A stretch of 16,469 nucleotides of DNA, taken from contig CALBJU010000228.1 in NCBI GenBank assembly GCA_937893205.1, forward strand, positions 1 to 16,469, in the 5' to 3' direction. Below are positions 1-6,604 of this stretch, one piece after another (position 1 is the stretch's first letter; each line of letters begins with the position of its first letter). The stretch comes from an uncultured Bacteroidota bacterium (GTDB lineage Bacteria > Bacteroidota > Rhodothermia > Rhodothermales > UBA10348). The notes beneath the pieces were generated by a model. The model was not told the origin of the DNA and made no database searches. It worked only from the letters and a program-made list of their open reading frames with translations. Made by a program: the position numbers and the translations under genes.

Positions 1-827
1 CCCAGGATGATAGGCAGTCCATCCGAGCCGCTTCCGATAATTACGGTCTTGGCATTGTTGGAGCTGGCCAGTTCCTGGGTCGCTTCGATGCCCTTGAAAC
101 GCAAGAACATCGAGGAAAGGCTCCCGGTAATAATCCGCTGATACTCCGCCTGTCCGTTCGCTTCGATTTCTTTACGTTGGGCTTCGAGGCGTTCTTTAAT
201 AAGCGTGAACTCGTACCGCTCAGCCTCTTGCTCTTCCTTCAGCTTGTTCTCGATCGCCGTTCGAATCTGATCGGGGAGTGAAATATCCCGGATCAGGATG
301 GCGTCCACAATGACATCGTTTAGAGCGACGGCATCGCGCACTTGGGCGAAAATCGTCTCCTGCAGTTCGGTTCGCCGCGTCGAATACAGTTCTTCGGGGG
401 TATACTGCCCGACAATTTCCCGGACGGCACTCCGGAGTTCTGGCTGAACGAGCTTGCGGTAGTAGTCGGGACCATAGGTCACGTGCAAGCCGGCTAACTT
501 ATCGCCCATAGGGTGCCAACGAATCGAGGCATCCAGACCGATCGAGAGTCCGTTTGATGAAAGCGCCTGAATGTCTTCAAGCTGCTCCTGAATACGGATG
601 TCGTATCGAAGGAGCGTCACCCACGGAGCGTGGACCTGCAATCCTTCACCATACAATTTATCCAGATCGGTGCCGCCGAAAACGCTGAATTTTACCGCGC
701 CTTCTCCAGACCCGATAGTGGTGGTCATGCACCCGCCCGCAAGGGTGGCGATCATGAGAAATACAAAGGCCATAATGCCCATACGTAAAGCCGCCTTGGA
801 CAGATTTGGATACTGTTGTTGAGCCAT
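1..827 (-). CDS. SPFH/prohibitin-family membrane protein (3' end beyond window)
   Basis: I translated this from the minus strand. It starts at ATG 827 and stays open to the window edge, giving 275 residues. Residues 12-32 form one hydrophobic segment ending in LAGGC (Cys33), which fits the general lipobox pattern. Prohibitin-like features follow: a beta-rich SPFH region at about 40-185, YTPEELYSTRR at 142-152, and DISLPDQIRTAIENK at 181-195 leading into a charged, probably coiled-coil helix at 196-230. Family members form large oligomeric rings at the membrane and often modulate membrane proteases or lipid domains; the role here is inferred from family only. The C terminus is cut by the window but is probably nearly complete. 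It is divergent from murB and has no visible Shine-Dalgarno. Whether Cys33 is lipidated or the segment is a plain TM anchor cannot be decided here. Confidence 0.85.
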   Translation of the reverse strand, partial: MAQQQYPNLSKAALRMGIMAFVFLMIATLAGGCMTTTIGSGEGAVKFSVFGGTDLDKLYGEGLQVHAPWVTLLRYDIRIQEQLEDIQALSSNGLSIGLDASIRWHPMGDKLAGLHVTYGPDYYRKLVQPELRSAVREIVGQYTPEELYSTRRTELQETIFAQVRDAVALNDVIVDAILIRDISLPDQIRTAIENKLKEEQEAERYEFTLIKERLEAQRKEIEANGQAEYQRIITGSLSSMFLRFKGIEATQELASSNNAKTVIIGSGSDGLPIIL

Positions 828-964
828 GTTGTTGTTTGTTGTCTTCCGTGATAAAAACTATAAATGTTACAGTTGGTGGAACGAGCCTCGCGCCTCGTAG
901 TTGCGCAGGGACAGCAGAACGAAGGCGGATTTCATCCGATAAACACACCATTCCAGGAGAAACC
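828..964. promoter_or_regulatory. Divergent intergenic region between the SPFH gene and murB
   Basis: These 137 bases separate two divergent start codons and must hold the promoters for both. Near 853-866 lies an AT-rich core (ATAAAAACTATAAATG) that could serve either strand. On plus, TATAAATG (859-866) sits 20 bases after TTTG (835-838), loosely like the Bacteroidota TTTG/TAnnTTTG arrangement. On minus, TAGTTTTT (860-853) is a weak match to TAnnTTTG. Neither is a full consensus match, so the exact start sites are unknown. The murB ribosome binding site AGGAGA is at 955-960. Confidence 0.35.
955..960 (+). promoter_or_regulatory. Ribosome binding site that sets the murB TTG start
   Basis: AGGAGA stands 4 bases before TTG 965. 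It is one of the few strong Shine-Dalgarno sequences in the window and favours the TTG start over the upstream ATG at 806. Confidence 0.7.
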
Positions 965-1915
965 TTGAGCGGTATTTTGAAAGGCCAATTTGACCACCTG
1001 TCCGAAACACTGGGCCGCGACCGCGTTCTGGCTGACCACCCTGTGGGCCCGTACACCACGTTCAATATTGGCGGCCCGGCAGACGCGTTTTACGAAGCAA
1101 CATCGGCAGAGGAACTCGCCGGCGCAATTGTGCTCGCAAGAAACGCCGATCTTCCTTTTTTCGTTCTAGGTCTCGGCGCCAACATTCTATTGGGGGACAA
1201 GGGATTTCGAGGTCTCGTTATTCGAAATGCCGCGAAACGTGTCTCGGTTTCTGAAGAGGGCATCCTGGAGGCGGAAAGCGGAGCCGTTTTCTGGCCCGAC
1301 GTGATAAACATCGCGATCGACCTGGGATGGTCGGGCCTCGAGCACTACGCCGGAATTCCGTCGACGGTAGGCGGGGCTCTCTGGCAGAATCTCCACTTCC
1401 TCTCACCAGCGCCGGGGCGTGAGCGGACCATGTTCCTCGAAGAGGTGGTCCTCGACGCTCACATCCTGAGTCCAGACAATATCCGCCGGCGGGTGACGGC
1501 GGATTATTTCAATTTCGGTTACGATCAATCCATCATTCAACACTCCGGCGACATCGTCTTGATTGCCCGGTTCCAACTTAAAAAGGCTGATTCCGAGACG
1601 ATGCGGCGCATCACGAAAGAAAATATTGAGTGGAGAAGCACGCGCCATCCACCGCTGGACACGGAACCCAGCGCAGGTTCAATATTCAAAAAAATCGAAG
1701 GCATCGGCGCCGGGCGCCTGATCGACGAATGTGGATTGAAGGGCACGAGAAAGGGTGGAATCGAAATTACCCACAGACACGCCAATATCATGATCAATCG
1801 AGGCGGTGCGACGGCGCAGGATGTCCTCTCTATGATTGAGTTCGTGGTGAAAACCGTTCAGGAGCAGAAGGGATATGTACTGGAGCCTGAGATCGCGTTT
1901 ATCGGCGAATTCTGA
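965..1915 (+). CDS. murB: UDP-N-acetylenolpyruvoylglucosamine reductase MurB
   Basis: MurB is the cytoplasmic FAD enzyme that reduces UDP-GlcNAc-enolpyruvate to UDP-MurNAc with NADPH in peptidoglycan precursor synthesis. I start it at TTG 965 because AGGAGA (955-960) lies at good spacing and YTTFNIGGPADA then falls near the N terminus. A reading from ATG 806 would run back through the divergent promoter into the SPFH gene. This gives 316 residues, normal for the family. The FAD-domain motif LGLGAN is at 68-73. The proton-donor Ser is S239 in PSAGSIF. The second conserved acid is E309 in LEPEI near the C terminus. The usual VGGAxxxNAGAYG stretch reads VGGALWQNLHFLS here, and GSIFKKI replaces GSxFKNP; both look like lineage variation, since the catalytic residues remain. 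Transcription likely starts in the upstream divergent region. Confidence 0.95.
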   Translation: MSGILKGQFDHLSETLGRDRVLADHPVGPYTTFNIGGPADAFYEATSAEELAGAIVLARNADLPFFVLGLGANILLGDKGFRGLVIRNAAKRVSVSEEGILEAESGAVFWPDVINIAIDLGWSGLEHYAGIPSTVGGALWQNLHFLSPAPGRERTMFLEEVVLDAHILSPDNIRRRVTADYFNFGYDQSIIQHSGDIVLIARFQLKKADSETMRRITKENIEWRSTRHPPLDTEPSAGSIFKKIEGIGAGRLIDECGLKGTRKGGIEITHRHANIMINRGGATAQDVLSMIEFVVKTVQEQKGYVLEPEIAFIGEF

Positions 1916-1936
1916 GCCATATCGTGTACCTTGGCA

Positions 1937-1990
1937 CCGGGATAAAAAACCCGGGATAAAAAACCTGAGAAATAAATCGGGATAACAAAC
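1937..1990 (+). repeat. 14-bp tandem repeats between murB and ccmB
   Basis: Two exact head-to-tail copies of CCGGGATAAAAAAC occupy 1937-1950 and 1951-1964. A degenerate stretch (CTGAGAAATAAA, 1965-1976) follows, then a third recognisable copy, TCGGGATAACAAAC, at 1977-1990. The array ends 12 bases before the TTG start of ccmB and begins about 20 bases after the murB stop. It lacks a Shine-Dalgarno but is very A-rich on the coding strand. It may be a slipped-strand duplication or part of the ccmB leader; no function can be read from sequence alone. Confidence 0.8.
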
Positions 1991-2002
1991 CCTACTGATC
2001 AA

Positions 2003-2674
2003 TTGAATTGGATTTACGGCAGCTGGGCGGTCCTTGAGAAAGACATCCGTCTCGAAATGAGGAGTCGGTACGCGCTCAACATGCTGTTCATGTTCGTACT
2101 CTCGTCTCTTCTCCTGATTGCATTCGCCTCGGGTCAGGAGCCCATGAGTCCACGAATGCAGTCTGCTCTTCTCTGGATTGTAATCGTCTTCTCCGCTTCC
2201 ATCGGACTCGGTCGCTCGTTCGTCGCAGAGGAGGAACGCGGGACGGTACTGCTGCTTCAGCTCAATATTCCGGGCAGCCAGGTCTTCGCCGGCAAACTGA
2301 TATTCAATTTCCTGCTACTGGTCGCGGTAAATCTGGTGGCTGCCTTCGTTTTTCGCGTTCTCTTGAACATGACCATTCAGGATGTGATGCTGCTTGCCAG
2401 CTCTCTTCTGCTGGGCTCGATTGGTCTGGCCGGCGTAACCACCTTACTGTCAGCTATCATCGCGCGTGCAACGAATAGAGGTCCGCTTCTTCCCGTCTTG
2501 CTTTTTCCGATGCTCGTTCCGCTCTTGCTCTCTGTTGTGAGGGCTTCGAGGCACGCCCTATCGGGTGGGCTCGGATGGGCGGAAGTTCAGGGAGACCTCC
2601 TGACCATTGTCGGATTTTCGGGTGTAGTGATCACGGCCGCTTTTTTGCTTTTTGACTACGTCTGGACCGACTGA
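2003..2674 (+). CDS. ccmB: Heme exporter / cytochrome c maturation permease CcmB
   Basis: CcmB is the integral-membrane subunit that works with the ATPase CcmA to drive release of heme-loaded CcmE from CcmC in system I cytochrome c maturation. The 223 residues match the usual size of about 220. The N-terminal amphipathic stretch LEKDIRLEMRSRYALN (about 11-26) precedes six predicted membrane helices. The family stretch FVAEEERGT (about 73-81), followed by GSQVFAGKL, is clear. The start is TTG 2003: a stop lies at 1973-1975 in this frame and no ATG precedes the conserved N terminus, so TTG is the only good choice. There is no visible Shine-Dalgarno, and a tandem repeat lies directly upstream. 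ccmA is not adjacent, which is unusual compared with proteobacterial ccmABC order; a partner ATPase must be encoded elsewhere. Confidence 0.9.
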   Translation: MNWIYGSWAVLEKDIRLEMRSRYALNMLFMFVLSSLLLIAFASGQEPMSPRMQSALLWIVIVFSASIGLGRSFVAEEERGTVLLLQLNIPGSQVFAGKLIFNFLLLVAVNLVAAFVFRVLLNMTIQDVMLLASSLLLGSIGLAGVTTLLSAIIARATNRGPLLPVLLFPMLVPLLLSVVRASRHALSGGLGWAEVQGDLLTIVGFSGVVITAAFLLFDYVWTD

Positions 2675-2845
2675 GTGAAAGCGTTGTCAGACAATTCTTC
2701 CTGCCATTCGCGAACAATTATTTTGCGCAGCTTACCCACCCGCTGTAATCTTGGATTGAGCGCCGGTGTACCCAATTTTAGGTCGAGCGATCAAAAAACG
2801 AGTATTCGCATTTAACCCCGTTGATTCCCATCTATCGAAACACTC
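2675..2845. promoter_or_regulatory. Intergenic region ccmB-ccmC, possible second promoter
   Basis: These 171 bases carry no gene that I can support. The 11-base palindrome TTGTCAGACAA lies at 2684-2694, just after the ccmB stop. TTATTTTG at 2718-2725 resembles the Bacteroidota -7 box (TAnnTTTG) with one base off. Together they could be an operator or promoter for ccmC-ccmD-ccmE, but neither match is strong. The gap is large compared with the tight ccmC-ccmD-ccmE spacing. Confidence 0.25.
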
Positions 2846-3550
2846 GTGGCTGAACCTGTCGTCAACTTGAAGAGGTACCTGCTCACTCGAAATCTGATTA
2901 TCGGATGGGTGACCTGCGTGCTGCTGGCAGCGTTTCTGCTGAACATTCCGAAGATCAACATCCTCGAACACACGGCCCGGAACCTGTATTTTCACGTTCC
3001 AATGTGGTTCACGATGATGGCGGCGGTATTCGTCTCGGCCTATCACTCGTTCAAGGTGCTGAAAACGGGAGACCTGGTGGAGGACATCCGCGCCCTGCAG
3101 GCCGCGCGTGTCGGAGCGTTTTTCGGTGTATTGGGTCTCCTGACGGGCATAGTGTGGTCGAAATTCACCTGGTACGTAGGTACTGATATCTGGTGGAACA
3201 TGGACCCCCGGCAGTACATGGTGTCGCTCCAACTGCTGATATACGGGGCCTATTTCGTGCTTCGATCCGCATTGGATGATCCCCGTAAGAGATCCCGAAT
3301 TGCAGCAGTTTACAATCTGTTCGCAGCCACAACTACACCGTTCCTGCTCTATGTGATACCGAGGCAGATGGAGAGCCTGCATCCCGGCGCTGAAGGCAAT
3401 CCCGCCTTCAGTGAAATCACCGACCCTTTGATGCGCCTCGTTTTTTACCCGGCGATCATAGGTTTCATCGGTATTTTCTGGATTGTTTACACGCAGCGGG
3501 TCCGAATTTCTCTGCTCAAGTATCGCGTCACTCAGGACTCTGAAATGTAA
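2846..3550 (+). CDS. ccmC: Heme-handling protein CcmC (cytochrome c maturation)
   Basis: CcmC presents heme on the outer face of the cytoplasmic membrane and attaches it to CcmE. The 234 residues hold six predicted helices (about 17-34, 52-69, 90-108, 126-141, 152-172, 200-218). The two heme-ligand histidines of the family are present: H50 in YFHVPMW and H179 in ESLHPG. The WWD signature between them is altered. Around residues 109-122 it reads W-Y-V-G-T-D-I-W-W-N-M-D-P-R, so the aromatic core W116-W117 and D120 remain but the Trp just before Asp is Met. The start is GTG 2846; no ATG lies near the conserved N terminus and no clear ribosome site is seen. The stop TAA shares one base with the ATG of the next gene (TAATG), suggesting translational coupling. 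Confidence 0.92.
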   Translation: MAEPVVNLKRYLLTRNLIIGWVTCVLLAAFLLNIPKINILEHTARNLYFHVPMWFTMMAAVFVSAYHSFKVLKTGDLVEDIRALQAARVGAFFGVLGLLTGIVWSKFTWYVGTDIWWNMDPRQYMVSLQLLIYGAYFVLRSALDDPRKRSRIAAVYNLFAATTTPFLLYVIPRQMESLHPGAEGNPAFSEITDPLMRLVFYPAIIGFIGIFWIVYTQRVRISLLKYRVTQDSEM

Positions 3551-3840
3551 TGCCTCACATGAACAGTCAAATTATTCAGGACTCACTGGCCACCGACCAG
3601 GCGGCATCTACCGTCTCGACGGCATTCGACAGCCTCTGGGCGGGCGGGGATATCCCGACGCAAAGCTTGAGCCGAATGGAGCAGGTCATGTTGGCAGATG
3701 ACAAGATTTTCGTCGTGCTCGCGGTGGTACTGATCATCTGGGCCGGAATTGTGGTGCTTCTGCTAAGAAATGACAAGCGGCTACGAGACGTGGAACGAAG
3801 TGTTGAAGAACGAATTCCAGATCCAGAAGACGAACTGTAA
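3550..3840 (+). CDS. CcmD-like single-TM protein
   Basis: This 96-residue protein has a soluble N-terminal region (1-50), one TM helix at about 53-73 (FVVLAVVLIIWAGIVVLLL), and a charged tail beginning RNDKRLRDVERSVEER. The pattern of TM followed by a basic/acidic heptad-like tail, and the position between ccmC and ccmE, match CcmD, the small subunit of the CcmABCD complex that helps release holo-CcmE. CcmD proteins are usually 50-70 residues, so the extra N-terminal stretch is unusual and could be trimmed if translation begins at an internal Met (M43, or M4 at 3559). The start overlaps the ccmC stop by one base. The CcmD assignment rests on topology and context, because CcmD is poorly conserved in sequence. 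Confidence 0.75.
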   Translation: MPHMNSQIIQDSLATDQAASTVSTAFDSLWAGGDIPTQSLSRMEQVMLADDKIFVVLAVVLIIWAGIVVLLLRNDKRLRDVERSVEERIPDPEDEL

Positions 3841-3879
3841 TTTTTGTAGATTCGCAGCTAACCTGCTCCAGGTGTGATT

Positions 3880-4299
3880 ATGAAGCCTAAAACGATCGTT
3901 GGCCTTGTCCTGATTCTGGCATTCACGACGCTTCTTTTCGTGAATTTTGGACAGCAGGTTGGGGGATACATGAATTTTGAAGAGGCGCAGGCCACCGGTA
4001 CCAAAGCGCACGTCGTTGGGATGTGGCTAGATACCGATACGTTCCGATACGATGCCCGCACCAACGTATTCTCGTTTCACATGCAGGATGACGCGGGAAA
4101 TATCCGCGAAGTGCGATATCTCAATCCAAAACCGGCAAATTTCGAAGACGCGGAGAAACTCGTCATCGAAGGTGTAGCCGAAGGTGAAATCTTTATCGCG
4201 CACAATATTCTGGTCAAATGCCCGTCGAAATACAATGATACGCGGGCACTACAGGAATTTGAAGCAGAAGCTGCGGCCGCAGCGGGATTGGAGACCTGA
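3880..4299 (+). CDS. ccmE: Heme chaperone CcmE, cysteine (CxxxY) type
   Basis: CcmE binds heme covalently in the periplasm and passes it to the cytochrome c ligation step. I choose ATG 3880 (139 residues) because AGGTG (3870-3874) is well spaced for it; GTG 3874 would add two residues. One N-terminal signal-anchor helix (about 5-23) is followed by an OB-fold beta domain containing VEGVAEGEIF-like text (IEGVAEGEIFIAHNILVKC). The heme-binding site reads ILVKCPSKY: C114 and Y118 form C-x-x-x-Y, where the E. coli type has H-x-x-x-Y. Cys-type CcmE is known from archaea and some bacteria, there linked to loss of CcmH. The tail is Glu/Ala-rich. The gene converges on mgtE with 12 bases between stop codons. 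Confidence 0.93.
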   Translation: MKPKTIVGLVLILAFTTLLFVNFGQQVGGYMNFEEAQATGTKAHVVGMWLDTDTFRYDARTNVFSFHMQDDAGNIREVRYLNPKPANFEDAEKLVIEGVAEGEIFIAHNILVKCPSKYNDTRALQEFEAEAAAAAGLET

Positions 4300-4311
4300 T
4301 CCTCGTTCCCT

Positions 4312-5724
4312 CTAGAGGTAGAGCCACTCGGCCAGCATGAAGAACACGAATATTCCCAGAATGTCGTTGCTGGTCGTGATGAAGGGCCCGGTGGCGAGAG
4401 CCGGGTCGATTCCAAGTTTGTCGAGCAACAGCGGCGTCATCGCGCCGATGGTTGTAGCCAGAACGATAACGATCAGCAGTGCGGTCGAGGCGGTGTACGC
4501 CAGCTGAGTCGGAGAGGCTACCTGAGCCGGAAAGGCGGGGCCCACGATAAGAATACCAATTCCAAGGACGGCCGAGGCCACGAGGCCGTTCAATAGGGCG
4601 ACGGAGAGCTCTTTTCGTAGTCGCATCTTTATGTCGGAAGCCCAGATATCTCCAGAAGCCAGGCCCTGCACGGCTATCGCTGAACTCTGAATTCCGGCAT
4701 TTCCCGCCGTCGCCATGACGATGGGAATGAATCCGGCCAGGATCGAAGCCGCGGCCAGCGAAGCTTCAAAGGAGAGGATTACCAGCGCCGCGAGGGAGGC
4801 GCCGGCGAGACCAACCAGCAGCCATGGAAGTCGACCGCGCATAATCCGAAAGACCGAATCCGTGGCTTCCTCGCCTCCAGCCACACCCGACATCCTCTGA
4901 ATATCTTCCTCCGCTTCGTCTCGAATCACGTCTACAATATCATCGATGGTAATGCGGCCTACCAGTCGGCCAACGCCATCGACCACGGGAAGGGTTATCA
5001 GGTCGTAGCGCTCCATCAACCGGGCGACTTCTTCCTGGTCCATCTCCGTCGGAACGGAAACGATATCGTCATTCATGATTTCCGAAATGCGGGCGGTGGC
5101 AGGGGAAAGAAGCAGCTTCTTCATCGTCACGATCCCTGTCAGATGCCCCGGCCCATCCACAACAAATAGCATGAAGATATCTGCGATGGCGTCCGCGTGA
5201 GCACGAACTTCTTCGGTGGCATCGGCAACACTAAAGTCGCTGCGTACGGCCACGAATTCCGTGGCCATGAGACCACCCGCCGTGTCCTCATCGTGAGAAA
5301 GTAATTCCTTGACATCTTCGGCATCTTCCAGCGCGCCGATAATCTCTTTGGCTACGTCGAGCGGGAGGTCGGCGAGCACATCGGCAGCATCGTCCGTCTC
5401 CAGCTCGTCAATCATGGCCGTCAGACGCTCATTCGGTATGTCGTTGGCCAGGCCTGCGCGGAAATCGTCGTCCAGTTCCGCCAGAACCTCTCCACCCATA
5501 TCCGCCGGCAGCCACTCCAGCGCATCTCGCGCCAGATCTTTCGAGAGGTGACTCAAGATTCTGGCAAGATCCGCGGGGTGTAAATCGGTCAGCACATTGA
5601 GGACCATGCCTCGTTGACCGGTCTCAATCAGCGAAGAGATATCTTCTACGAGTTCTGCATCGACCTCAATGGGGCCGCTCAGACGCGCCGGATCTTCCTG
5701 TGATGTGTTGATGGCTGGTTCCAT
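4312..5724 (-). CDS. mgtE: Magnesium transporter MgtE
   Basis: MgtE is a Mg2+-gated Mg2+ channel of the cytoplasmic membrane. The 470 residues show the full layout: MgtE N domain of helical repeats at about 25-140, two CBS domains at about 145-205 and 210-270, a connecting helix, and five membrane helices at 295-470. Family motifs are clear: HDEDTAGGLM (144-153), GNAGIQSSAIAVQGLA (341-356) and GIDPALATGPFITTSNDILG (438-457). D454 is the acidic residue of the pore-site motif. The N domain and CBS pair are rich in acidic residues, as expected for the Mg2+ sensor. The gene follows ksgA after a 97-base gap that holds a hairpin. No M-box-like leader can be recognised in that gap. A ksgA-mgtE pair is common in Bacteroidota. 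Confidence 0.95.
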   Translation of the reverse strand: MEPAINTSQEDPARLSGPIEVDAELVEDISSLIETGQRGMVLNVLTDLHPADLARILSHLSKDLARDALEWLPADMGGEVLAELDDDFRAGLANDIPNERLTAMIDELETDDAADVLADLPLDVAKEIIGALEDAEDVKELLSHDEDTAGGLMATEFVAVRSDFSVADATEEVRAHADAIADIFMLFVVDGPGHLTGIVTMKKLLLSPATARISEIMNDDIVSVPTEMDQEEVARLMERYDLITLPVVDGVGRLVGRITIDDIVDVIRDEAEEDIQRMSGVAGGEEATDSVFRIMRGRLPWLLVGLAGASLAALVILSFEASLAAASILAGFIPIVMATAGNAGIQSSAIAVQGLASGDIWASDIKMRLRKELSVALLNGLVASAVLGIGILIVGPAFPAQVASPTQLAYTASTALLIVIVLATTIGAMTPLLLDKLGIDPALATGPFITTSNDILGIFVFFMLAEWLYL

Positions 5725-5769
5725 GTGTCATGGAGTGAACACTGTGGTAGAACAACGGATACCGGAACC

Positions 5770-5797
5770 GGGACTCCGGGGCGAAAAGCGGGGTCCC
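5770..5797 (-). terminator. Hairpin between ksgA and mgtE
   Basis: GGGACTCCG (5770-5778) pairs with CGGGGTCCC (5789-5797) around a 10-base loop. Read as minus-strand RNA the stem has eight pairs and one C-A mismatch. It begins about 25 bases after the ksgA stop codon and ends 46 bases before the mgtE start. No run of U follows, so an intrinsic terminator is uncertain; an RNA processing or mRNA-stability element is equally possible. Confidence 0.35.
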
Positions 5798-5821
5798 AGC
5801 GCGATCTCTTGAACACCCGAA

Positions 5822-6604
5822 TCAAGCATCGTGAAGATAGAGTGCCAGTTGGACAAAGTCCTCAGGCGATAGCTCTTCGGCTCGTTTCGGGGCAACATCT
5901 TCGGGCAGAGGCTTCCCCGCCTCCTGCACTATCGCCGAAAGGCTGTTCCTGAGTGTTTTTCTGCGTTGATTGAAGGCGGTCCGGATGATCTTTCTGAGCC
6001 AGGCCGGATCGACCCCCGATTCGGTAGGTTGCTTCGAAAAGTCGAGCCGAATTACCGCGCTCCGCACATCAGGCCGGGGAAAGAACACGTTTCGGGAGAC
6101 CGGAAATAGCAGTTTGGGCCGGCAAGCATGCTGAACAGCTACCGAGAGGATTCCGTACTCCTTGGTTCGCGGCGCGGCCACGAGGCGCGCCGCAACCTCA
6201 TACTGCATCATGATTACCGCTTCTTTCAGGTCATCAGCGGCGTCCAGAAGCGAAAAAAGTATCTGAGACGTGATGTAATAGGGAAGATTTCCGATGACCG
6301 ACAACCGCTCAACATTCTGCTCCCTGGCAAATCCACTCCAATCGAACTTCAGTACGTCACCATGAATCACGTGTACGTCAGGAAGAATCTGGTGTAGATG
6401 ATCGACAGCCCGCTCATCGAGCTCTATTGAGGTGAATCGAGCATAGCGCTCAGCCAGAAGGCGAGTAAGCGCACCAGTGCCAGGACCGATCTCCACGACC
6501 AGATCACCCTTCTCAGCCTCAAGCGAACCAACGATTTTACGAATGGTGTTCGGGTCCTGAAGAAAATTCTGGCCCAGTCGTTTGATGGGTGTGAGCACCT
6601 TCAT
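5822..6604 (-). CDS. rsmA: 16S rRNA dimethyladenosine transferase RsmA (KsgA)
   Basis: RsmA/KsgA dimethylates the two adjacent adenosines in the 3' hairpin of 16S rRNA with SAM and acts as a late check in 30S assembly. The 260 residues carry the family series: GQNFLQDP at 11-18, SAM-binding motif EIGPGTG at 38-44, the acidic SIELDE at 59-64, catalytic NLPYY at 106-110, and PRPDVRSAVIRL in the later part, followed by the helical C-terminal domain with FNQRRKTLRNSL. The ATG at 6604 shares a base with the stop of the upstream TPR gene (TAATG), and GGAGG (6612-6608) lies just 3 bases before it, inside the TPR gene's last codons. It is probably translated by coupling from the same mRNA as the TPR gene. 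Confidence 0.97.
   Translation of the reverse strand: MKVLTPIKRLGQNFLQDPNTIRKIVGSLEAEKGDLVVEIGPGTGALTRLLAERYARFTSIELDERAVDHLHQILPDVHVIHGDVLKFDWSGFAREQNVERLSVIGNLPYYITSQILFSLLDAADDLKEAVIMMQYEVAARLVAAPRTKEYGILSVAVQHACRPKLLFPVSRNVFFPRPDVRSAVIRLDFSKQPTESGVDPAWLRKIIRTAFNQRRKTLRNSLSAIVQEAGKPLPEDVAPKRAEELSPEDFVQLALYLHDA

Noticed and set aside
806..964. N-terminal extension of murB back to ATG 806
   Set aside because: It would overlap the divergent SPFH start and the promoter region, and the added 53 residues are Cys- and Arg-rich with no family counterpart. TTG 965 has a good ribosome site.
2732..3382. 216-residue minus-strand ORF opposite ccmC
   Set aside because: It is the complement of ccmC, which has full family motifs. 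The translation is rich in His, Arg, Gln and Cys with no recognisable fold or hydrophobic core.
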